Shown piece after piece: positions 43,631-50,390 of a stretch of 50,390 bases of DNA. Below the pieces are notes generated by a model. It was not told the origin of the DNA, did no database searches, and saw only the letters and a program-made list of their open reading frames with translations. Each line of letters starts with the position of its first letter. Position 1 is the stretch's first letter. Both the position numbers and the translations under genes were made by a program. This DNA is from an uncultured Sphingobacteriaceae bacterium (GTDB taxonomy: Bacteria; Bacteroidota; Bacteroidia; Sphingobacteriales; Sphingobacteriaceae). The stretch spans positions 1 through 50,390 of the forward strand of contig CAMPKC010000031.1 of assembly GCA_946887045.1 (NCBI GenBank). Direction: 5' to 3'.

Positions 43631-43822
43631 TTAGCTCAAGGCCAATATACAGCCATAGGGAGCTGAATTTTTTGCAGTAAAGCGCACTTGTCTCAAAATT
43701 TTAGTCTAAATAGTCTAAAAACCATTATCGATTTCGTCTGATTTTCGATAAAAACATTTCCCAATCATTTATTTGCTAAAAAACAAAAGCAATTCATGTT
43801 CTTTTTTATTAGTATTTATGGT

Positions 43823-43830
43823 TAGATTTG
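43823..43830 (+). promoter_or_regulatory. -7 promoter element for pdhA-pdhC
   Basis: TAGATTTG, full TAnnTTTG match, 25 bases before the ATG at 43856. Confidence 0.5.
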
Positions 43831-43855
43831 CCACCCAAAAAGCACATTATCACGA

Positions 43856-44851
43856 ATGAGTTCAGTAGAAATTACTAAAGATACTTATCTGCATTGGTAC
43901 GAATCCATGCTGCTGATGCGTAAGTTTGAAGAGAAAGCAGGTCAGCTTTACGGGCAGCAAAAAATCAGAGGATTTTGTCACCTATATATTGGTCAGGAAG
44001 CGGTTCTTGCAGGTGCAATGTCTGTACTGGGCCCTGATGATTCAATGATTACGACTTATCGCGACCACGCTCATGCATTAGCAAGAGGAATGTCTGCCAA
44101 TGAAATAATGGCCGAGTTATATGGTAAAGCTACCGGTTGTTCTAAAGGAAAAGGCGGCTCGATGCACATGTTTAGCAAAGAGAAGAAGTTTTTTGGCGGA
44201 CACGGTATTGTGGGAGCTCAAATCCCATTAGGAGCAGGTATAGCTTTCGCTGAACAGTATCTGGGAACTAAAAATGTGAACGTTTGTTACATGGGAGACG
44301 GCGCGGTGCGTCAGGGTGCTTTGAATGAAACGTTTAACATGGCCATGCTTTGGAAGTTGCCGGTAGTATTTATATGCGAAAACAACGGTTATGCGATGGG
44401 AACTTCTGTTGCCAGAACGACCAACATGGTTGATATATATAAAATAGGTCTTGGTTTTGATATGCCTTGCGCACCTGTTGATGGAATGGATCCGGTAGCA
44501 GTACACAATGCGATGGATGAGGCTGTTCAACGCGCACGTAACGGAGAAGGCCCGACATTTCTGGAAATGCGAACCTACCGTTATAAGGGACATTCAATGT
44601 CTGATCCTGCTAAATATCGCACGAAAGAAGAATTAGAAGGTTACAAGGCAAAAGATCCAATCATTACGGTAAAGAAGGCCCTTGTTGATAACAAGTGGGC
44701 TGACGACGCATGGTTTGATGAAATTGATGCAAAAATTAAGGCTATTGTAGACGAATCTGTGAAGTTCGCAGAAGAGTCTCCATATCCTGAGGCTGACGAA
44801 CTGTATAAAGATGTTTATATACAGGAAGATTATCCTTTTATAACAAGCTAA
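43856..44851 (+). CDS. pdhA: Pyruvate dehydrogenase E1 component, alpha subunit
   Basis: 331 residues. TPP-dependent decarboxylating subunit of the alpha2-beta2 E1. Motifs: YRDHAHALARG, CSKGKGGSMHMF, and the TPP/Mg motif GDGAVRQGALNETFNMA with NNGYAMGTSV, then the phosphorylation-loop counterpart YRYKGHSMSDPAKYR. E1 beta (pdhB) does not follow; the E2 gene does, 35 bases downstream, so beta and E3 must be encoded elsewhere. Cytoplasmic, joins glycolysis and the TCA cycle. Confidence 0.96.
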   Translation: MSSVEITKDTYLHWYESMLLMRKFEEKAGQLYGQQKIRGFCHLYIGQEAVLAGAMSVLGPDDSMITTYRDHAHALARGMSANEIMAELYGKATGCSKGKGGSMHMFSKEKKFFGGHGIVGAQIPLGAGIAFAEQYLGTKNVNVCYMGDGAVRQGALNETFNMAMLWKLPVVFICENNGYAMGTSVARTTNMVDIYKIGLGFDMPCAPVDGMDPVAVHNAMDEAVQRARNGEGPTFLEMRTYRYKGHSMSDPAKYRTKEELEGYKAKDPIITVKKALVDNKWADDAWFDEIDAKIKAIVDESVKFAEESPYPEADELYKDVYIQEDYPFITS

Positions 44852-44886
44852 TTAATCGTTCGATAACAATAATCTGAAAATATATA

Positions 44887-46545
44887 ATGGCTGAAGTTGT
44901 TCGAATGCCTAAAATGAGCGATACCATGACCGAAGGGGTAATCGCAAAGTGGCACAAAAAGGTTGGCGATAAGGTGAATACCGGTGATTTAATTGCTGAA
45001 GTAGAAACCGATAAAGCGACTATGGACTTTGAATCTTTCCAGGAAGGTACTTTATTATACATAGGCGCCGAAGAAGGTGCCGCTGCTCCTGTTGATTCAG
45101 TGATCGCAGTATTAGGTGCCGAAGGCGAGGATTATAAATCTGCTCTTGAAGGTGAAGGGGCTGCTGCTCCTGAATCTGGTAAAAATGAGAAGGATGCGAC
45201 AGAGAAATCTGATAATAAGGAAGATAGTAATGAAGAAGAAGTTTCCTCGATAGATCCTGAATCTGTTGGTGCTACTGTTATTCGCATGCCTCTTTTAAGT
45301 GATACAATGACTGAAGGTGTTATTGCAGAATGGCACAAAAAAGTTGGCGACACTGTAAAAAGCGACGACACACTTGCTGATGTTGAAACCGACAAAGCGA
45401 CAATGGAAGTTACCGCTTACGCTGAAGGAACTTTATTATATATCGGTGTTGAAAAAGGACAGGCAGCTAAAGTAAATGATATTATAGCAATTGTTGGTAA
45501 AGAGGGTACAGACGTACAACCATTACTAAAAGGCGGAACAAAATCAGCTTCAACATCCGGAGATAAAAAGAAAGAAGACACTTCTGCTGAACCGGCAAAA
45601 ACCGAGGCAACGGCTGGGTCTAAATCTTCTGACTCAGATTCAAGAATTAAAGCCTCACCGCTAGCAAAGAAAATTGCTCAGGAAAAAGGAATTGACCTTT
45701 CTCAGGTAAAAGGAAGTGCAGAAGGCGGCCGAATTATTAAAAAGGATGTTGAAGAGTTTACACCGTCGGCAAAACCAGCCGCGCAAGCTGCAGCTCCTCA
45801 GGCCGAAGCTGCTCCTGCTGCAAAAGCTGATAAAACTATCACCATTCCTCAATTCATTGGTGAAGAGAAGTATACGGAAAGACCTGTAACACAAATGCGC
45901 AAGGCAATAGCCCGCTCTCTGTCTGACAGCTTATTTACTGCTCCGCACATTTTCGTAACTATGAGCATTGACATGGACAGCGCTATTGCAGCCCGTGCCA
46001 AAATGAACGAGTATGCTCAGGTGAAGATTTCCTTCAACGATTTAGTTGTTAAGGCCACAGCTATCGCTTTGAAGCAACATCCTGCTATTAACTCTTCATG
46101 GATGGGCGATAAGATTCGCACTAATGAACATGTAAATATTGGTGTTGCTGTTGCTGTTGATGAAGGATTGGTTGTTCCGGTTATTAGATTTGCTGATGGT
46201 AAGTCGTTAAGTCATATTTCTCTGGAAGTGAAAGATTTTGCTCAGAAAGCTAAATCGAAAAAACTTCTTCCTACAGATATGCAGGGTTCAACTTTCACTA
46301 TTTCTAACTTAGGTATGTTTGGTGTAGATGAATTTACCGCAATCATTAACCCACCCAATGCGGCAATTTTAGCTGTAAGTGGAATTCAGCAAGTTCCTGT
46401 AGTAAAAAATGGAGCAATAGTGCCGGGGAACATTATGAAAGTTACTTTGAGCGGCGATCACCGTGTGGTTGACGGCGCAGTTGTTGCAGCATTTTTGCAA
46501 ACATTAAAGTTATTGCTTGAAGAGCCGGTAAGATTGCTGGTATAA
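44887..46545 (+). CDS. pdhC: Dihydrolipoamide acetyltransferase (E2) of pyruvate dehydrogenase, two lipoyl domains
   Basis: 552 residues. Two lipoyl domains in tandem, each with VETDKATM: lysines K43 and K170; flexible acidic or Ala/Pro-rich linkers (about 90-125, 215-250, 292-315); E3/E1-binding domain 253-291 (IKASPLAKKIAQEKGIDLSQV); catalytic acyltransferase domain from ~332 to the end with GDHRVVDG (H525, D529). Domain order L-L-BD-CAT. The two lipoyl halves share long near-identical stretches, indicating internal duplication. Operon with pdhA and a strong terminator behind. Confidence 0.96.
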   Translation: MAEVVRMPKMSDTMTEGVIAKWHKKVGDKVNTGDLIAEVETDKATMDFESFQEGTLLYIGAEEGAAAPVDSVIAVLGAEGEDYKSALEGEGAAAPESGKNEKDATEKSDNKEDSNEEEVSSIDPESVGATVIRMPLLSDTMTEGVIAEWHKKVGDTVKSDDTLADVETDKATMEVTAYAEGTLLYIGVEKGQAAKVNDIIAIVGKEGTDVQPLLKGGTKSASTSGDKKKEDTSAEPAKTEATAGSKSSDSDSRIKASPLAKKIAQEKGIDLSQVKGSAEGGRIIKKDVEEFTPSAKPAAQAAAPQAEAAPAAKADKTITIPQFIGEEKYTERPVTQMRKAIARSLSDSLFTAPHIFVTMSIDMDSAIAARAKMNEYAQVKISFNDLVVKATAIALKQHPAINSSWMGDKIRTNEHVNIGVAVAVDEGLVVPVIRFADGKSLSHISLEVKDFAQKAKSKKLLPTDMQGSTFTISNLGMFGVDEFTAIINPPNAAILAVSGIQQVPVVKNGAIVPGNIMKVTLSGDHRVVDGAVVAAFLQTLKLLLEEPVRLLV

Positions 46546-46565
46546 TAGCAACAAAATAAATTCTA

Positions 46566-46602
46566 AAAAAAACCTGCGGATTTCTTTTCTGCAGGTTTTT
46601 TT
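46566..46602. terminator. Terminator after the E2 gene
   Basis: AACCTGC (46571-46577) pairs with GCAGGTT (46591-46597), extended by an A-run before and a T-run after, so it can form on both strands; it serves the plus-strand pdh operon. Confidence 0.9.
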
Positions 46603-46708
46603 GTGCCTTAGATTTAAATATTTCTTGAAGCGTAATCATCACCTGACTGTTACATCCTTTGGTTGATTTATTGCGAAAACTTAGTTATCTTGAATTAAGA
46701 TTAAATTA

Positions 46709-47962
46709 GTGTGTATCAGCAGCTACCGGCATTTTTACCACCCCAGGCTTTGGGCGGTGATACTATTGCTTTGCTGGTGTGAAACAACGATTGGACAGGC
46801 TTTCACGATTCAAAATCAGCGAAAGCGACAGGTAACTTCATTTAAATTAATCAATAACCTTGTAATCATTCCTGTCTATATTAATTCGACGGGGCCGTAC
46901 AATTTTATCCTCGATACGGGCGTAGGTATTTTACTTATTTCAGATCCTGATCTGCTCAAATTATTCGATACCACGACATCAAGAGCTATAAAGATCCAGG
47001 GAATAGGCGAGGGTGCTGAAATGACTGCACTAATTCAGCCCTCGGTCCAGATTGAACTGGCCAGCTCAATCAGAGGTATTATGCCAGTTGCCATTTTAAA
47101 GGAGGATCCGTTTAATTTGTCATCGTTCGTCGGGATGCCGATACATGGACTTATTGGTTATGAACTCTTCAGCAGTTTTATCATACGAATTAATCATTCA
47201 TCAAAAGTTATAACCTATTATAGACACGAAACCGCTTACATTCCCAGAAAAGGTCAGAAAGTATTTATTTCTATTGAAGACCGGAAGCCTTACGTAGAAT
47301 CGACGTTAAAGCTTCCTGATGGAAAAAGGGAAAAGGTTAAATTGATTATTGATACCGGTGCAGGCCACCCTTTATCACTTGAAACTTCAAACGGTATTCC
47401 ATATTCCATTCCCAAAGTAAATATTCCAGCCAATTTGGGAGTCGGCCTATCAGGGATGATAAATGGCTATATAAGTAGGATACCCGCAATGACACTCGGA
47501 AGGTATCAATTGCATGATGTAGTATGTGCTTTTCCTGATTACAGCAATGTAGCAGCTAAAGTGTATTCTGTTAGCCGCAACGGAAGCTTGGGGAATAGTG
47601 TTTTAAAGCGCTTTAATGTGGTTTTTGACTATCAGCGGGAAGTAATGTATCTGAAGCCAAATTACTTGTTTAAAGAGCCGTTTGAGCATGATATGAGCGG
47701 GATAGAAATTACTGCTGTGGGTCCTGCTTTTGAAAGAGTGATTATAGCCAGGGTTGAAGCCGGCTCTGCGGCTGAACAGGCCGGGCTTAAAGAGGGCGAC
47801 AGGATTTTAAGTGTGAATTTTAAAAAGGTAGAGGAATTGGGAATAGAGGAACTAAAGGGCTTATTCCGCTCGAAAGATGGCAGATCGGTTGTGCTTCACG
47901 TTCAGCCGTATAAATCCGAAAATTCTCAGTTTGTCTTTTTAACCTTAAAAAAGCGGATATAG
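46709..47962 (+). CDS. Exported double aspartyl protease-like protein with PDZ domain
   Basis: 417 residues from GTG 46709; the resulting N-terminus (basic YRHFYHPR, hydrophobic LWAVILLLCWC, TTIGQA) makes a good signal peptide. Two retropepsin-like halves, each with the Asp motif: FILDTGVG (~67) and LIIDTGAG (~215). PDZ domain at ~335-400 (VIIARVEAGSAAEQAGLKEGDRIL). Layout is the gag-pol-like aspartyl protease/PDZ family of Bacteroidota; unlike a retroviral dimer, both halves are on one chain. Substrate unknown. Start codon is the weakest part of the call. Confidence 0.85.
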   Translation: MCISSYRHFYHPRLWAVILLLCWCETTIGQAFTIQNQRKRQVTSFKLINNLVIIPVYINSTGPYNFILDTGVGILLISDPDLLKLFDTTTSRAIKIQGIGEGAEMTALIQPSVQIELASSIRGIMPVAILKEDPFNLSSFVGMPIHGLIGYELFSSFIIRINHSSKVITYYRHETAYIPRKGQKVFISIEDRKPYVESTLKLPDGKREKVKLIIDTGAGHPLSLETSNGIPYSIPKVNIPANLGVGLSGMINGYISRIPAMTLGRYQLHDVVCAFPDYSNVAAKVYSVSRNGSLGNSVLKRFNVVFDYQREVMYLKPNYLFKEPFEHDMSGIEITAVGPAFERVIIARVEAGSAAEQAGLKEGDRILSVNFKKVEELGIEELKGLFRSKDGRSVVLHVQPYKSENSQFVFLTLKKRI

Positions 47963-47969
47963 TAATCAG

Positions 47970-49178
47970 CTATCTTTTTATATTGCCATCTAAATCAACC
48001 GCAACGGTGTATGGCTTTAAATAAGCATCAAAAAGGACCGCCAACTCGCGTCGGGTAATTAGCTTTTTTAAATCGAAATCCCCCTTTAACTTAAGTGAAC
48101 TTTTCCACGCTTTTTCCGCTTCTTTATTCAGCTCTCCTCCTCTCGATCCAACAAATTTTATAAGGCTGAGCGCATCTTCAAGAGTAAGTTTCTCCGCTTT
48201 ATTATCTAAAAACCAAATCTGGCTGCGGGAATACAATTCCCGAAATGGTTGTTTTAATTCTTCTGTGCTGACAGACGCTTCTGGCATGAAAAAGAGCTTG
48301 CCATTTTCTTCTTTCGCCTTCAATATGCCGGTTACTCCTATATGCTGAAAAACGATCATTGAGGAATCACTATCGTCGATGTCATCAAATTTAAAAATTC
48401 GCGAGTCGTAGGTTAAGAGCTCGGTTTGAATTACCCTTACATTTAATTTCTCAGTAGTCGTTTTAAAAAAAGCGCAATATGCTGCAATTGCACCGGCAGC
48501 CTGACCGGTTATCAAAGTTGATGGTATGTTTTCAGGCGCGATCAATACAATATTTTCTATTCCCGGAACTATTAATGAAGATAGAGGAATTGGTCTGAAC
48601 GCACGGTTTTCATCAGGAGCAACGGCAATACTTGTGCGGTATTTTTTATCGGCGTAAATATTTGACCCCTTGGCAGCGCTGCTTTTTTTAGGTGCGAAAC
48701 CGATCATTTTTGCTACCGTAAAACCGGGGGTAGCATCGACAATTACGTCGGCTTTAATTTCTTTTCCTACCAGGTCAATTTCCCAACCTTTCCCATCTTT
48801 TTCGATCTTTGTTATTGTGGCAGCCGGAAGTACTGTTAAATTCTTTATTGTATCAGACCAAGCTTTAAATACTCGAGCCGTAAATTCAGATGAAAGTGTA
48901 TGACTTTCTAAGAGTGGAGTTTTTTGAAGAGTATCTACATGTTTGGCAAATTCTGCGTATATGCCAGCTTCTATTGATCTGTCAGCTGGTGTCAGGATAA
49001 TCGCATGAAATTTTCCTGCGTCAATAAGAAGCGTTTTAACGCCCGATTTCGCTGATTGAATCGCCGCAGCATATCCGCTTGCATTTGCACCAACTACCAC
49101 AACATCTGTTTTAATAGTTTGAGCTAAGCCGGATAAGCTAAAAAATATGCCAAGTGCTGCAAAAAGATTCTTTATCAT
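47970..49178 (-). CDS. FAD-dependent oxidoreductase-like exported protein, probably degenerate
   Basis: 402 residues. Signal peptide MIKNLFAALGIFFSLSGLA, then the dinucleotide fold KTDVVVVGANASGYAAAIQSAKSGVKTLLIDAG. The G-x-G-x-x-G motif is altered to GANASG, with Asn in place of the second glycine, and the following GG-rich loop of this family is absent. ADVIVDATPGFTVAKMIG and ITGQAAGAIAAYCAFF keep the fold. The C-terminus (LEDALSLIKFVG, LITRRELAVLFDAYL) resembles an S-layer-homology-like tail of related proteins. FAD binding is doubtful; length is short for the family. Convergent with the protease gene (seven bases). Confidence 0.7.
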   Translation of the reverse strand: MIKNLFAALGIFFSLSGLAQTIKTDVVVVGANASGYAAAIQSAKSGVKTLLIDAGKFHAIILTPADRSIEAGIYAEFAKHVDTLQKTPLLESHTLSSEFTARVFKAWSDTIKNLTVLPAATITKIEKDGKGWEIDLVGKEIKADVIVDATPGFTVAKMIGFAPKKSSAAKGSNIYADKKYRTSIAVAPDENRAFRPIPLSSLIVPGIENIVLIAPENIPSTLITGQAAGAIAAYCAFFKTTTEKLNVRVIQTELLTYDSRIFKFDDIDDSDSSMIVFQHIGVTGILKAKEENGKLFFMPEASVSTEELKQPFRELYSRSQIWFLDNKAEKLTLEDALSLIKFVGSRGGELNKEAEKAWKSSLKLKGDFDLKKLITRRELAVLFDAYLKPYTVAVDLDGNIKR

Positions 49179-49197
49179 TAAAATTTTTGTTAATATT

Positions 49198-49205
49198 CAA
49201 ATATA
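49198..49205 (-). promoter_or_regulatory. -7 promoter element for the FAD oxidoreductase-like gene
   Basis: Minus strand TATATTTG, full TAnnTTTG match, 19 bases before the ATG at 49178. Confidence 0.45.
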
Positions 49206-49325
49206 TCTTCTGAAACGATAAATACTACTATTAATTTTTTGTCTGTTTCTAAACAGATCATTTTAACAACTTTATTACTGAACGTTAAAATATGAGCTGC
49301 GTTTTTTCTCCCTCAACATAAAGAT

Positions 49326-49859
49326 ATGGATATAGAAAAATTACGTTTTCCGATAGGTCAATATGCCGCACCTGAATTGATTTCGGAGATTCAAGTAAAA
49401 CAGTGGATCAATGAGATTTCATTGCTTCCTTCCCAATTAGGAGCCGCCACACTTCAGCTTAGCGAGGATCAGTTAAATACACCATACAGACCCGGGGGGT
49501 GGACGGCAAAACAGGTGATCCATCATCTGGCCGACAGCCACATGAATTCTTATATTCGGTTTAAGCTGGCTGTAACCGAAGAAAATCCGACTATACGCCC
49601 TTATTTCGAAGAACGCTGGGCAGAGTGCCAGGAGGCGAAACATGCTGACATAGAAGTTTCCTTAAAACTTTTGGAGGCATTGCATAAAAGATGGGTTCTG
49701 TTTCTGGAGTCATTGCCAGCTCAAGATTGGAACAAAACGTTTTATCACCCGGAAAATAAAAGAACAAGTACATTAAAGGAGGTCGTCGGTTTATATGCAT
49801 GGCATGGAAAGCATCATTTAAACCACATTTTAGGGGTCTCGCAAAACGGCGTCCGTTAG
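49326..49859 (+). CDS. DinB-superfamily protein, BstA/YfiT-like putative thiol transferase
   Basis: 177 residues, four-helix DinB fold. Metal ligands are visible: HHLADSHMNSYIRFKLA (first His cluster) and HGKHHLNHI near the C-terminus; RPGGWTAKQVIHHLADSHMN is the YfiT signature. In Bacillus, BstA uses bacillithiol; whether this organism makes bacillithiol cannot be judged here. Also called YfiT putative metal-dependent hydrolase. Starts after a divergent promoter region shared with the FAD oxidoreductase-like gene. Confidence 0.88.
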   Translation: MDIEKLRFPIGQYAAPELISEIQVKQWINEISLLPSQLGAATLQLSEDQLNTPYRPGGWTAKQVIHHLADSHMNSYIRFKLAVTEENPTIRPYFEERWAECQEAKHADIEVSLKLLEALHKRWVLFLESLPAQDWNKTFYHPENKRTSTLKEVVGLYAWHGKHHLNHILGVSQNGVR

Positions 49860-49886
49860 ACCTACGGCCGCAGATAATTTCTTTAT

Positions 49887-49920
49887 AAAAAAAAGACCCG
49901 TCCAATTTTGAACGGGTCTT
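49887..49920 (-). terminator. Terminator of the OmpA-family gene (bidirectional hairpin)
   Basis: AAGACCCGT (49893-49901) pairs with ACGGGTCTT (49912-49920). On the minus strand the stem is followed by a T-run, so it ends the OmpA gene; it also lies 34 bases past the BstA/YfiT-like stop. Confidence 0.85.
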
Positions 49921-49939
49921 CGAAATACTTGTTTTTTAA

Positions 49940-50390
49940 TTATTGTGCGTTTCGGCGTGCTTCTTCTTTAAGAGTTTCGTTTGCAACAATTACAATCTCT
50001 ACTCTTCTGTTTTGTGCTTTACCACTTGCTGTAGAATTATCAGCAATTGGCTCAGTTTCGCCTTTACCAACTGTGGTTAACCGACTGCTTGAAACACCTT
50101 GTGCCGCAGCATAAGATTTTACAGAAGATGCTCTGCGTTCTGATAAGCTGTAATTGTATGAATCTGACCCATCAGAATCTGTATGTCCGATAACCATGAT
50201 ATTGGTTTCCGGATTGTTCTTCATTGTCGCAGCTAAATTCTGAATGTTAGTTCTTGCGTTTTCTTTTAGATCTGATTTATCAACATCAAACAGAATCCCT
50301 GAATCAAACTTTACAATTAAACCTTCTCCGGCGTCAATTACTTCTGCACCAGGAACAGTTCTTCTGATTTCCTCGGCTTGTCTGTCCATT
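49940..50390 (-). CDS. OmpA-family outer membrane protein, C-terminal part (5' end outside window)
   Basis: The frame is open to the window edge; the Met at 50389 is internal in this family, which carries an N-terminal glycine-zipper region ending in a sequence before MDRQAEEIRR. The visible 149 residues form the OmpA peptidoglycan-binding domain: ILFDVDKSDLKENARTNI, VIGHTDSDGSDSYNYSLSERRASSVKSY, VGKGETEPIADNSTASGKAQNRRVEIVI with the diaminopimelate-contacting Asp and Arg. Role: envelope anchoring to peptidoglycan. Its stop is followed by a strong terminator. Confidence 0.93.
   Translation of the reverse strand, partial: MDRQAEEIRRTVPGAEVIDAGEGLIVKFDSGILFDVDKSDLKENARTNIQNLAATMKNNPETNIMVIGHTDSDGSDSYNYSLSERRASSVKSYAAAQGVSSSRLTTVGKGETEPIADNSTASGKAQNRRVEIVIVANETLKEEARRNAQ

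Noticed and set aside
43632..43674. Weak hairpin AGCTC/GAGCT plus T-run after ybaB
   Set aside because: Only five outer pairs and three inner pairs; might be a terminator but the support is thin.
44228..44593. Minus-strand 121-residue frame inside pdhA
   Set aside because: Antisense to the highly conserved TPP-binding part of pdhA.

Overview
The window is chromosomal DNA from a member of the Bacteroidota, most likely the Sphingobacteriaceae (Pedobacter or Mucilaginibacter type). The evidence is AT-rich spacers, many copies of the Bacteroidota -7 promoter element TAnnTTTG just upstream of genes, and families largely confined to the phylum (DUF2480, DUF3108, DUF3109, DUF4834, DUF6427, glycine-zipper OmpA proteins). 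Assignment to family level rests on recognition of protein families and gene neighbours, not on a search. I see no tRNA, rRNA, CRISPR array, prophage or intact insertion sequence.

Layout. 1-5400: end of a beta-helix surface protein, a structured spacer with two terminator-like hairpins, then scpA-glyA (minus), dxs (plus), and a small unlisted Cys-rich membrane protein gene (minus, 5208-5384). 5500-7305: typA. 7413-15855: a cell-surface glycan locus with FkbM-type and class I methyltransferases, four glycosyltransferases, a Wzx-like flippase and a hexapeptide acyltransferase, interrupted by minus-strand genes. No polymerase or priming transferase is visible, so it is an accessory or partial locus. 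15897-16953: an orphan membrane protein followed by a 487-base gene-free stretch with a 13-bp perfect inverted repeat and 11-bp tandem repeats. 16954-22764 (minus): a YfhO-type giant membrane protein, DUF4834, a DUF985 cupin overlapping YwbE, a repeat-bearing spacer and uvrB. 22931-26636 (plus): pyrimidine salvage (upp, yjjG-type nucleotidase), a glycosyltransferase and DUF6427.

26789-32271 (plus) is a conserved core cluster: purQ, coaX, a beta-barrel outer membrane protein, lptC and a PpiD/SurA-like folding factor, linking purine and CoA synthesis to outer-membrane biogenesis. 32393-37944 (plus) carries DUF2480, the coupled DUF3108-DUF3109 pair, a lipoprotein metallophosphoesterase overlapping a small barrel protein, and an LTA-synthase-like phosphotransferase. 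37952-41231 (minus) holds a low-molecular-weight phosphatase and a fumC - lipoprotein - S1/P1 nuclease run. 41481-46545 (plus) has a serine hydrolase, a one-domain response regulator, a YbaB nucleoid protein and the pyruvate dehydrogenase E1-alpha and E2 genes. The end holds a double aspartyl protease/PDZ protein, a degenerate FAD oxidoreductase, a BstA/YfiT-like DinB protein and the 3' part of an OmpA-family gene cut by the window edge.

I did not find a convincing new multi-gene system. The items most worth a second look are non-coding (the 909-1083 spacer, the 16598-16687 repeats, the family-type intergenic repeats at 20608, 23572 and 39793), the unlisted 58-residue Cys-rich protein, the degenerate FAD protein, and the very short distance between promoter elements and start codons at several genes.
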